From DATCKG01 sp036562385 (GTDB taxonomy: Bacteria; Bacillota; Sulfobacillia; Symbiobacteriales; Symbiobacteriaceae): a stretch of DNA of 5,830 nucleotides. The notes beneath the pieces are model-generated. The model was given only the letters and a program-made list of their open reading frames with translations. It was not told the DNA's origin and ran no database searches. This document shows, one piece after another, positions 1 to 5,360 of the stretch; positions within the stretch are counted from its first letter, which is position 1, and every line of letters starts with the position of its first letter. The position numbers and the translations under genes are program-made. Location of the stretch: the NCBI GenBank assembly GCA_036562385.1, contig DATCKG010000001.1, forward strand, positions 1 to 5,830, given 5' to 3'.

Positions 1-1028
1 TCCTCAAAGGTGGCCATCTCCGTCATCACCCGGTGTGCGGCCTCCAGAAGCGGCAGGGCCAGGGCTGCCCCGGTGCCTTCGCCGAGGCGCAGATCCAGCT
101 CCAGCAGGGGCCTCAGGCCCAACATTTCAAGCATCAGCGCATGTCCGGGTTCGGCACTGCGGTGCGAGGCGATCAGGTAGTTGACCGCAGCCGGTGCGAT
201 CCGCACCGCCACGATGGCCGCGGCTGTGGTGATAAACCCGTCCACCACCACCGGGATACGCCGGGCGGCGGCGCCCAGCACCACGCCGGCCAGGGTGGCA
301 ATCTCCAGGCCGCCCAACGCCGCCAAAACTCCAACGGGATCGCTGGGGTCCGGCTTGTGCAGGGCCAGTGCCCGGCGAACGGCATCGGCCTTTCGCTGCA
401 GGCCGCGCTCATCAAGCCCCGTTCCCCGCCCCACCACGGTCTCGGGGGGCCTGCCGCTGAAAAAGGCCAGCAGAGCAGCGCTGGGCGTGGTGTTGCCGAT
501 GCCCATCTCGCCGAGGGCGATCACCCGGGTGCCCCGGCCGGCTTCCTCATCGGCCAGCTCGATGCCGTGGCAGAGGGCCGCTTCAGTCTCCTCCCGGGTC
601 ATCGCCGGTTCCCGGCAGATGTTGCCGGTGCCCCGGCGGACCTTGCACACGGTCAGGTCCGGGTGCTCCAGGTCCACCGCCATGCCAGCGTCCACCACCC
701 GCACCCGGGCGCCGGACACCCGGGCCAGGGCGTTGATGGCCGCCCCGCCCCGCAGGAAGTTGAGCACCATCTGGGGCGTCACTTCCGCAGGATAGGCGCT
801 GACCCCTTCAGCGGTCACCCCGTGGTCACCGGCCACCACCAGCACGGTGGCAGGCGAGACAGGCGGAGCCATTTGACCGGTCATCGCCGCCAGGCGGATG
901 GCCAGCTCTTCCAACCGGCCAAGGCTGCCCGGGGGTTTGGTCAGCGAATCCAGGTGCCGGCGGGCGCGCTCCGCCGCTGCTTCATCCAAAGGAGGAATCT
1001 GTTGAGCGATCCTGTGCAGTCTCGTCAT
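1..1028 (-). CDS. cobT: Nicotinate-nucleotide--dimethylbenzimidazole phosphoribosyltransferase CobT (3' end cut by window edge)
   Basis: CobT transfers the phosphoribosyl group of nicotinate mononucleotide to 5,6-dimethylbenzimidazole, giving alpha-ribazole phosphate for the lower ligand of cobalamin; it is cytosolic. My own reading of the minus strand gives 342 full codons without a stop. Seen motifs are TKPPGSLGRLEELA (residues 30-43), VVAGDHGV (64-71), GEMGIGNTTPSAAL (173-186), VVVDGFITTAAA (260-271), SHRSAEPGH (288-296) and LRLGEGTGAAL (313-323). Glu174 and Glu317 fall at the same numbers as the two functionally important glutamates I recall for the Salmonella enzyme. The family is about 350 residues long, so only roughly ten residues are missing beyond the left edge. 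The ATG start is preceded by AGGAGA (1041-1036) at 7-nt spacing. The gene is divergent from the thi operon; no cob neighbour or cobalamin riboswitch is visible upstream. Function is very secure. Confidence 0.97.
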   Translation of the reverse strand, partial: MTRLHRIAQQIPPLDEAAAERARRHLDSLTKPPGSLGRLEELAIRLAAMTGQMAPPVSPATVLVVAGDHGVTAEGVSAYPAEVTPQMVLNFLRGGAAINALARVSGARVRVVDAGMAVDLEHPDLTVCKVRRGTGNICREPAMTREETEAALCHGIELADEEAGRGTRVIALGEMGIGNTTPSAALLAFFSGRPPETVVGRGTGLDERGLQRKADAVRRALALHKPDPSDPVGVLAALGGLEIATLAGVVLGAAARRIPVVVDGFITTAAAIVAVRIAPAAVNYLIASHRSAEPGHALMLEMLGLRPLLELDLRLGEGTGAALALPLLEAAHRVMTEMATFE

Positions 1029-1049
1029 GAGCATCTCTCCTGAAACCTT

Positions 1050-1144
1050 CGCGTAAGTCCCCCGGCTCCCCAGGGAGCCGGGGGTCGCTGCCATTGTAAC
1101 CTGCCGGTTTTCGGTCGGAAAAGCCGCCGGGCGGAACCCGATCA
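1050..1144. repeat. Structured intergenic repeat, copy 1 (~95 nt)
   Basis: This stretch is near-identical to 3233-3326 in the same orientation, with 5 substitutions and 1 single-base indel by my alignment (about 94% identity). It contains a perfect 11-bp GC hairpin (CCCCCGGCTCC at 1059-1069 pairing with GGAGCCGGGGG at 1074-1084, loop CCAG). A second, imperfect hairpin follows, built around GGTTTTC...GAAAAGCC (about 1102-1133). Neither hairpin is followed by a proper T-run on either strand. This copy lies in the divergent cobT/thi control region, where a terminator would not be expected, so it may serve as a 5' leader structure for cobT. It encodes no protein that I can see. Its family is not recognised; a small REP-like or non-autonomous element, or a recurrent structured RNA motif, are possibilities. 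Confidence 0.85.
1093..1120 (-). promoter_or_regulatory. Possible cobT promoter, -10 TACAAT inside repeat copy 1
   Basis: On the minus strand TACAAT (1098 to 1093) matches the sigma-A -10 consensus TATAAT at 5 of 6 positions. The -35 is weak: with 16-nt spacing it would be TTCCGA (1120-1115). Transcription would start near 1086, so the mRNA would begin at the 11-bp hairpin at 1084-1059, about 30 nt upstream of the ribosome-binding site. The other copy of the repeat lacks the hexamer. This is an inference from sequence pattern only. Confidence 0.35.
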
Positions 1145-1174
1145 GAGATCCGCTGAATCCCCTACGATTCCGAC

Positions 1175-1203
1175 TTGACGGAGGGCGGGAGGCGTGCTAC
1201 GCT
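1175..1203 (+). promoter_or_regulatory. Probable sigma-A-type promoter of the thi operon
   Basis: TTGACG (1175-1180, 5 of 6 matches to the -35 consensus) is followed after exactly 17 nt by TACGCT (1198-1203). The -10 is a poor match, but it carries an extended -10 TG at 1195-1196. Transcription would begin around 1210, some 20 nt before the TPP aptamer, which is the right place for a riboswitch-controlled transcript. Not experimentally supported. Confidence 0.55.
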
Positions 1204-1232
1204 ACCAGTAAAGTTCAAATAATCAAAGTAGT

Positions 1233-1326
1233 GGCCACTAGGGGAGCCCAACCGGGCTGAGACAGGTCGCCGAAGACCTGAACCCTTAGAACCTGATCTG
1301 GGTAATGCCAGCGGAGGGAAGTGGCC
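1233..1326 (+). ncRNA. TPP riboswitch aptamer (THI element)
   Basis: This is a complete thiamin pyrophosphate aptamer. P1 is formed by GGCCACT (1233-1239) with AGTGGCC (1320-1326), perfectly complementary. The first conserved block (1241-1262) has AGCCC/GGGCT pairing at 1245-1249 and 1254-1258 and the CTGAGA core at 1257-1262. A variable extra stem pairs CAGGTC (1263-1268) with GACCTG (1275-1280). The second conserved block has ACCCTT (1282-1287), then GAACCTGATCTGGGTAATGC (1289-1308), then CAGCGGAGGGAA. Binding of TPP is expected to switch the downstream thi genes off. It sits about 190 nt before the first gene, leaving room for a long expression platform. Confidence 0.97.
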
Positions 1327-1345
1327 GGTCGGTCAGCTTTCTGGG

Positions 1346-1383
1346 GCCGCCTCCGCGTTTGGCTGCGGGGCGGCTTTCCGTTT
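1346..1383 (+). terminator. First hairpin of the riboswitch expression platform, possible terminator
   Basis: GCCGCC-T-CCGC (1346-1356) pairs with GCGGGGCGGC (1365-1374) as a 10-bp stem with one bulged T and an 8-nt loop, followed by the weak T-rich stretch TTTCCGTTT (1375-1383). Its 3' arm is also part of a competing hairpin, CGGCTTTCC (1371-1379) with GGAAAGGCCG (1384-1393), so the two cannot form together. The 3' arm GGCGGC (1369-1374) could also pair with GCCGCC at 1447-1452. It may be a terminator or one state of the switch. Confidence 0.4.
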
Positions 1384-1446
1384 GGAAAGGCCGGCAAAGG
1401 TGACGATCCGATTCATATCGGTGGTTTGCGTGCAGAGGAGTAGTCT

Positions 1447-1499
1447 GCCGCCGCCTGTCTCCGGCGCCTGAGCGTCCGGGGTGCGGTGGCTTTTGTTGT
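1447..1499 (+). terminator. Rho-independent terminator just before the first thi gene (riboswitch off-state)
   Basis: GCCGCCGC (1447-1454) pairs with GCGGTGGC (1483-1490, one G-U), with an inner stem CTCCGG (1459-1464) against CCGGGG (1476-1481). The hairpin is followed directly by TTTTGTTGT (1491-1499). The ribosome-binding site of the first gene begins only 4 nt later, which is a typical place for a riboswitch attenuator. This has the better T-run of the two leader hairpins. Switching was inferred by eye; no folding was computed. Confidence 0.55.
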
Positions 1500-1518
1500 C
1501 TCAGGGAGGTTAGGTAGG

Positions 1519-2166
1519 GTGCCAGGCTTTCAGCTTCACCTGATCACCGACTCGTCCGCCGCGGAGGACCTGCCCCGTGCCGTCAGCCAGGCCCTCGAAG
1601 GCGGAGTCGACTGGATCCAGGTGCGGGAAAAGCGTCTTCCCGCCCGCTCGCTCTTCGAACTGGCCCGGATGGTTGGAGAGCGCTGTCGGGCAAGGGGGGC
1701 AGGGCTGCTGGTCAACGATCGCATCGATGTCGCCCTCGCGGCCGGGGCCCACGGGGTGCACCTGGGCGGCAAGAGCCTTCCGGTGGCGGTGGCCCGCCAG
1801 ATCCTGCCCCGACCTCGCCTGCTGGGCGTCTCGGTCCACTCGCTGGCCGAGGCAAGGGCCGCTGAGCGGGCGGGCGCCGACTACGTGACCATGGGCAGCG
1901 TCTTTCCGACCCGGAGCCACCCCGGTCTTTCCGGGGTGGGGTTGGAGGAGCTACGCCGGGTGGTGGAGGGGGTGGAGATCCCGGTCCTGGCCATCGGCGG
2001 CATCACGGCGGCCAACATCGGCGAGGTCCTGGCCACCGGCGTGGCGGGGGTGGCGGTCATCTCTGCCATCCTGATGGCTCCCTCGCCCCGCCTGGCAGCC
2101 GCCGAACTGCGCCGGGCGATGGACGAGGCGCCCGGGCGGCCGCGCCGCCCCTTTCCCAGACCGTGA
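1519..2166 (+). CDS. tenI: ThiE/TenI-family protein, probably thiazole tautomerase TenI
   Basis: A 215-residue single (beta/alpha)8-type protein. TenI aromatises the thiazole tautomer made by ThiG; the related ThiE joins HMP-PP and thiazole phosphate into thiamin phosphate. Shared motifs are HLITDSS (7-13), IQVREK (33-38), NDRIDVAL (66-73), GVSVHSLAEA (103-112), IGGIT (159-163) and VAVISAI (178-184). ThiE-specific features are missing: the G-Q-x-D magnesium ligand is GGKS (83-86), and the TxTK phosphate motif is TRSH (131-134). The loop FPTRSHPGLSGVGL has the length and pattern of TenI, and His107 aligns with the TenI catalytic His as I recall it. The position before thiS-thiG also fits the B. 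subtilis tenI arrangement. Homologs may be labelled thiamine-phosphate synthase, and that activity is not excluded. GTG 1519 is chosen because GGGAGG (1504-1509) precedes it by 9 nt; the in-frame GTG at 1486 lies in the terminator hairpin. Confidence 0.85.
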   Translation: MPGFQLHLITDSSAAEDLPRAVSQALEGGVDWIQVREKRLPARSLFELARMVGERCRARGAGLLVNDRIDVALAAGAHGVHLGGKSLPVAVARQILPRPRLLGVSVHSLAEARAAERAGADYVTMGSVFPTRSHPGLSGVGLEELRRVVEGVEIPVLAIGGITAANIGEVLATGVAGVAVISAILMAPSPRLAAAELRRAMDEAPGRPRRPFPRP

Positions 2167-2223
2167 CTCGTCCGTTGCCCAGACGGAAGCGATCCAACGC
2201 GGGAACGCAGAGGAGGATGTGCG

Positions 2224-3228
2224 ATGCGGATTTGGCTGAACGGCAAGGAGATGGACCTGGAGCACTCCCTCACCGTGGCCGAACTGGTGGACCACCTGGG
2301 CCTGCATCCGGCCGGGGTGGCCGTGGCGGTGAATGATCTGGTCATCTTCCGCCAGAACTGGAGCACCACCGTCATCCGGGAGGGCGACCGGGTGGAGGTG
2401 GTCCGGGCCATGCAGGGCGGCTCGGACGAAGATGCGCTGGTCATTGCCGGCCACACCTTCCACAGCCGGCTCTTTGTGGGCACCGGCAAGTACCGGACGC
2501 CGGAGGAGATGAAAGAGGCGCTTGTCCGCTCGGGGACGGAGATGGTCACCGTGGCCATCCGGTACATGGACCTCTCCGGCGGCGACGGCGGGGACATCCT
2601 CCGGCACCTCGACCTTTCCCGCTATCGTCTGCTGCCCAACACGGCGGGCGCCTACACAGCCGACCAGGCGGTGAAGATGGCCTTCTTGGCCCGCGAGGCG
2701 CTGGGCACCAACTGGATCAAGCTGGAGGTGATCGGCGACCCGCAAACCCTGCTGCCCGACCTGCAGGGTACCCTGGAGGCAGCCAGACGGCTGGTGAAGG
2801 AGGGCTTTGTGGTGCTGCCCTACACCACCTCGGACCTGATCACCGCCCTCCGGCTGGAGGATGCAGGCTGCGCGGCGGTGATGCCGCTGGCGGCACCCAT
2901 CGGCACAGGACAGGGGCTGGTGGACTGGGCCGGCATCCGCCGGGTGATCGAGCGGGTGAAGGTGCCGGTGATCGTCGACGCCGGCCTTGGCTGCCCCACG
3001 GACGCCTGTCGGGCGATGGAACTGGGCGCTGACGCCGTGCTGATCAACACCGCCATCGCCAGGGCACAGGACCCGCCGCGGATGGCCGAAGCGATGAAGT
3101 GGGCGGTCATTGCGGGACGGCAGGGCTTTTTGGCTGGCCGGATGCCCATCTACGAGCAGGCCAACCCCTCCTCGCCGACCGAGGGCGTGCCGGTCGCGCC
3201 CATTCGGAGGGCAGGGGAAGTGGAGTAG
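2224..3228 (+). CDS. thiSG: ThiS-ThiG fusion: sulfur carrier protein fused to thiazole synthase
   Basis: A 334-residue fusion. Residues 1-66 are a ubiquitin-fold ThiS domain (MRIWLNGKEM at the start, GDRVEVVRAMQGG at the end). About 70-334 is ThiG, which condenses 1-deoxy-D-xylulose 5-phosphate, dehydroglycine and ThiS-thiocarboxylate sulfur into thiazole phosphate. ThiG landmarks are SRLFVGTGKY (81-90), LLPNTAGAYTADQAV (136-150), IKLEVIGD (165-172) with Lys166 matching the imine-forming Lys96 of B. subtilis, LPYTTSD (198-204), PIGTGQG (225-231), VIVDAG (249-254) and SSPTEGVPV (316-324). The sulfur-accepting Gly65-Gly66 pair is internal, followed by SDEDA, whereas ThiS normally ends there. 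ATG 2224 has AGGAGG (2211-2216) 7 nt upstream. It lies 57 nt after tenI and under the same TPP riboswitch. No separate thiG start with a ribosome-binding site is visible. Such fusions are known in databases, as far as I recall; how they load sulfur is unclear to me. Confidence 0.95.
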   Translation: MRIWLNGKEMDLEHSLTVAELVDHLGLHPAGVAVAVNDLVIFRQNWSTTVIREGDRVEVVRAMQGGSDEDALVIAGHTFHSRLFVGTGKYRTPEEMKEALVRSGTEMVTVAIRYMDLSGGDGGDILRHLDLSRYRLLPNTAGAYTADQAVKMAFLAREALGTNWIKLEVIGDPQTLLPDLQGTLEAARRLVKEGFVVLPYTTSDLITALRLEDAGCAAVMPLAAPIGTGQGLVDWAGIRRVIERVKVPVIVDAGLGCPTDACRAMELGADAVLINTAIARAQDPPRMAEAMKWAVIAGRQGFLAGRMPIYEQANPSSPTEGVPVAPIRRAGEVE

Positions 3229-3232
3229 ATGA

Positions 3233-3326
3233 CGCGTAAGCCCCCGGCTCCGCAGGGAGCCGGGGGTCGCTGCCATCGGAACCTGCCGGTTTTCGGTCGG
3301 AAAAGCCACCGGGCAGAACCCGATCA
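3233..3326. repeat. Structured intergenic repeat, copy 2 (~94 nt)
   Basis: This is the second copy of the repeat at 1050-1144, in the same orientation. It begins 4 nt after the thiSG stop and ends 6 nt before the cstA stop, so it makes up nearly the whole 104-nt convergent gap. The 11-bp GC hairpin is kept intact (3241-3251 with 3256-3266, loop GCAG). The outer stem of the second hairpin is also kept: CTGCC (3282-3286) with GGCAG (3312-3316), a T-A pair here where copy 1 has T-G. Conserved pairing suggests the structure, not just the sequence, matters. Confidence 0.85.
3241..3266. terminator. Symmetric GC hairpin between convergent thiSG and cstA, possible bidirectional terminator
   Basis: A perfect 11-bp stem with a 4-nt loop lies between two converging genes, the usual place for a shared terminator. 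Neither strand has a T-run right after the stem, so it is not a canonical intrinsic terminator. It could instead block 3' exonucleases or act with the second hairpin of the repeat. The same hairpin is also found upstream of cobT, where termination would make little sense. Confidence 0.4.
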
Positions 3327-3332
3327 CGCCGG

Positions 3333-5096
3333 TCAGTCCGCGGACGCGTGGGATACCGCTGCCTGCCGCCGGAAGCTGAGCATCTTGCCCACAGCCACGG
3401 CCACCACGCCGACCGACATCAGCATCAGCACGATGTCGGTGATAATCAGCGGCCAGTTCTGGGTCGGCAGGTACTGGTTGACCAGCAGGTGGTAGAGTGC
3501 CCGGAGCGTCGTGGCCGTCATGAAGACCGCTGGCAGGACGGTAAACCAGGTGGGCTTCTGCCGGTAGGCGAGCCACACACTCACGGCGATGAGGCTCAGC
3601 GCACCGAGCAGTTGGTTGGCGGACCCGAAAATCGGCCAGATGGTCAGGAACTTGTTGGTGTAGCCCAGGTAGAACATGATCGCCACGGAGAGGCCGGCGT
3701 TGAACAGGTAGGACCGGAGAACGGCCGGCGCCTTGCCGTTGAAGAGCACCGACCAGAGTTCCTCAAAGAGATACCGGTTCAGGCGGACGGCGGTGTCCAG
3801 GGTGGTGACGACGAAGCCTTCGGTCATGAGGATGCCGAAGACCGTACCCACGGCCACCGGCAGTCCGAGGGCCTGGTTGAGCAGAATGCCCATGCTCAGG
3901 GCAAAGGCCAGAAGCGGGTTGGACTTGGCGGTTTCCGAAGTGGGATAGACGATGCTCTGGTAGACGTCAAACCGGAGGGCGCCGGAGACCGCCAGCAGGA
4001 CTACCACCGCCAGCAGCGACTCCAGCAGCATGGCGCCAAAACCGATGGGCCGCACCAGGGACTCCCGGGAGACCTGCTTGGAGACGGTGCCGGCAGCCAC
4101 AAGGGTATGGAAACCGGAGATGGCGCCGCAGGCGATGGTGATGAAGAGGAACGGCCAGATGGGGCCCATCGCAGCCGTGCCGGCGGCCACGTTCCAGGCA
4201 GGCGCCTGCAGGGTGATGCCTGCGCCTGCACCGCCGAGGACGCCGATCACCAGGGCCGCAATGCCGATGTACAGGATGAAGGAGTTGGTAAAGTCGCGGG
4301 GCTGCAGCAGCACCCAGACCGGGATCCCCGCCGCCAGGAGCGTGTAGAGGCTGATGATGACCATCCAGATCTCTGGCTCCAGGGTGACCGGAAAGTACAG
4401 GCCCAGGATGATGGCCGCGAGGCCCACGACCACGGCGAGGGCAGAGCCCAGGACGGTGCTGATGTTTTTCTTGTACAGCAGCCAGCCCAGCAGCGGCGCA
4501 CAGAGGGTCATCACGATGACCGAGGTGGAAGCGATGCCGCCGATTCTGGCCATCTCGACGCCATCGACGGTGACTACCTTCAGCAGGGTGTGCTCCGGAT
4601 CCACCATGAGGTCCTTTGCCGGAACCAGGGAGGTCAGCGCCGTGGCGGTCAGGCCCAGGAAGCTCGAGGTGACCAGGACGATCATCGCGATGGTAAAGCC
4701 GATGAAAAGGCCGAAGCCCAGGCGGCCCATGGTGTGGCTGGAGATTTCCGCCATGGACTTGCCCTTCTCCCGCATGCTGACGAACATGGCGGTGTAGTCG
4801 TGCACGGCTCCCAGGAAGATCCCACCCAGGACGATCCAAAGCCATGCAGGCATGTAACCATACATGAGAGCAACGGTGGGACCGATGATGGGGCCGGCGC
4901 CGGCAATGGATGCGAAGTGGTGGGAGAAGGCCACCAGAGGTTTGGTGGGTACATAGTCCTTGCCGTCGTTCAGGGCAACCGCCGGAGTGGGAATGGAGTC
5001 GTCCACGCCGAAGACCCGGTCGAGGTAGCGGCCGTAATACCGGTAGCCGATCCAGAAAAGCGGAAGGGCCGCAAGCAGCAAGACCGAGATGTTCAC
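3333..5096 (-). CDS. cstA: CstA-family transporter (carbon starvation protein; likely pyruvate or peptide uptake)
   Basis: A 587-residue integral membrane protein with about 14-16 hydrophobic segments. E. coli members CstA and BtsT are linked to pyruvate and peptide uptake; the substrate here is not shown. Family landmarks are YYGRYLDRVFGVDD (20-33), FSHHFASIAGAGPIIGP (57-73), GAVHDYTAMFVSMREKGKS (96-114), and further on LLQPRDFTNSFILY, SGFHTLVAAGTVSKQ, TEGFVVTTLDTAVRLNRY and WPIFGSANQLLGALSL. It is shorter than the ~700-residue E. coli proteins but matches the shorter class as I know it. The start is GTG 5096-5094 because GGAGG (5107-5103) lies 6 nt upstream; an in-frame ATG 51 nt further upstream (5147) has no comparable site and would add a charged tail before the first membrane helix. 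The gene appears to be transcribed alone, convergent with the thi operon. The C-terminus is a short basic tail (SFRRQ). Confidence 0.95.
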   Translation of the reverse strand: MNISVLLLAALPLFWIGYRYYGRYLDRVFGVDDSIPTPAVALNDGKDYVPTKPLVAFSHHFASIAGAGPIIGPTVALMYGYMPAWLWIVLGGIFLGAVHDYTAMFVSMREKGKSMAEISSHTMGRLGFGLFIGFTIAMIVLVTSSFLGLTATALTSLVPAKDLMVDPEHTLLKVVTVDGVEMARIGGIASTSVIVMTLCAPLLGWLLYKKNISTVLGSALAVVVGLAAIILGLYFPVTLEPEIWMVIISLYTLLAAGIPVWVLLQPRDFTNSFILYIGIAALVIGVLGGAGAGITLQAPAWNVAAGTAAMGPIWPFLFITIACGAISGFHTLVAAGTVSKQVSRESLVRPIGFGAMLLESLLAVVVLLAVSGALRFDVYQSIVYPTSETAKSNPLLAFALSMGILLNQALGLPVAVGTVFGILMTEGFVVTTLDTAVRLNRYLFEELWSVLFNGKAPAVLRSYLFNAGLSVAIMFYLGYTNKFLTIWPIFGSANQLLGALSLIAVSVWLAYRQKPTWFTVLPAVFMTATTLRALYHLLVNQYLPTQNWPLIITDIVLMLMSVGVVAVAVGKMLSFRRQAAVSHASAD

Positions 5097-5223
5097 ACTG
5101 TTCCTCCTTTCCGGTGATATTGAGACAGCAGAGCGGTCAGCCGCCACTGCCGTAAACGGGAATATTGCGACAGAGCGATTGTCACCCCCTATTCGGAAGG
5201 CTCTGGCGGAAACGAAGTGAAAA

Positions 5224-5260
5224 ATTCAACGCATATGTTGGAATTCCTCGTGCAAATGCA
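5224..5260. promoter_or_regulatory. AT-richer dyad region upstream of cstA, possible operator
   Basis: In an otherwise GC-rich region this stretch holds an imperfect dyad (ATTCAAC at 5224-5230 against GTTGGAAT at 5237-5244, one bulge), the palindrome GGAATTCC (5240-5247), and GCATATG (5231-5237) mirrored by CAAATGC (5253-5259). It lies about 130-170 nt upstream of the cstA start. I find no convincing -35/-10 pair for cstA anywhere in 5108-5290, and no clear CcpA-type site. A regulator site is only a guess. Confidence 0.2.
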
Positions 5261-5280
5261 GCGGGATGGAAGGCGGTGTT

Positions 5281-5333
5281 GAAAAGGATGACGGCGGCGC
5301 AGGTGGCAAGCCGCATACCCACCTGTGCCGCCG
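5281..5333 (-). terminator. Terminator downstream of sat
   Basis: On the minus strand a 15-position stem (5333-5319 with 5306-5292, a single A-C mismatch at 5326/5299) encloses a 12-nt loop. It is followed by TCATCCTTTTC (5291-5281), a moderate T-tract. It begins about 28 nt after the sat stop codon, which fits an intrinsic terminator separating sat from cstA. Confidence 0.6.
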
Positions 5334-5360
5334 CTTGGTTTGCAGTCAACCTGTGGGCCC

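Noticed and set aside
33..1043. 336-codon open frame on the plus strand opposite cobT
   Set aside because: Every CobT motif reads on the minus strand; the plus-strand product is Gly/His/Gln-rich and unlike a folded protein.
1029..1232. Cobalamin riboswitch for cobT
   Set aside because: The minus strand shows no B12-box-like core; the one GGCCACT-like string at 1233-1239 belongs to P1 of the TPP aptamer.
1399..1472. Possible leader peptide between riboswitch and tenI (GTG at 1399)
   Set aside because: The short frame has only a weak AAGG-like upstream site, no tell-tale codon run, and overlaps hairpins that explain the region better.
1486..1518. Upstream GTG start extending TenI by 11 residues
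   Set aside because: The codon lies in the 3' arm of the terminator hairpin and has no ribosome-binding site; GTG at 1519 has a strong one and gives the usual protein start.
2400..2450. ThiS-ThiG fusion as a sequencing frameshift artefact
   Set aside because: Both domains are in one frame with normal spacing, and no stop codon plus new ribosome-binding site appears in a neighbouring frame at the junction, so a real fusion is the simpler reading.
1050..3326. CRISPR array or composite transposon ends
   Set aside because: Only two repeats 2.2 kb apart, no spacers, no transposase, and no terminal inverted repeats or target duplications that I could find.
3229..3495. Small plus-strand open frame starting right after thiSG
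   Set aside because: It consists of the repeat's hairpins followed by antisense cstA sequence, and has no proper ribosome-binding site.
1951..3576. 541-codon open frame on the minus strand covering tenI's end, thiSG and the repeat
   Set aside because: It is antisense to well-supported ThiG, low-complexity in composition, has no ribosome-binding site that I can see, and runs through two unrelated gene ends.
3348..5117. 589-codon open frame on the plus strand opposite cstA
   Set aside because: It is antisense to a clear CstA protein, its translation is rich in His, Asp, Gly and Gln with no recognisable motif, and it is the expected shadow of a GC-rich gene.
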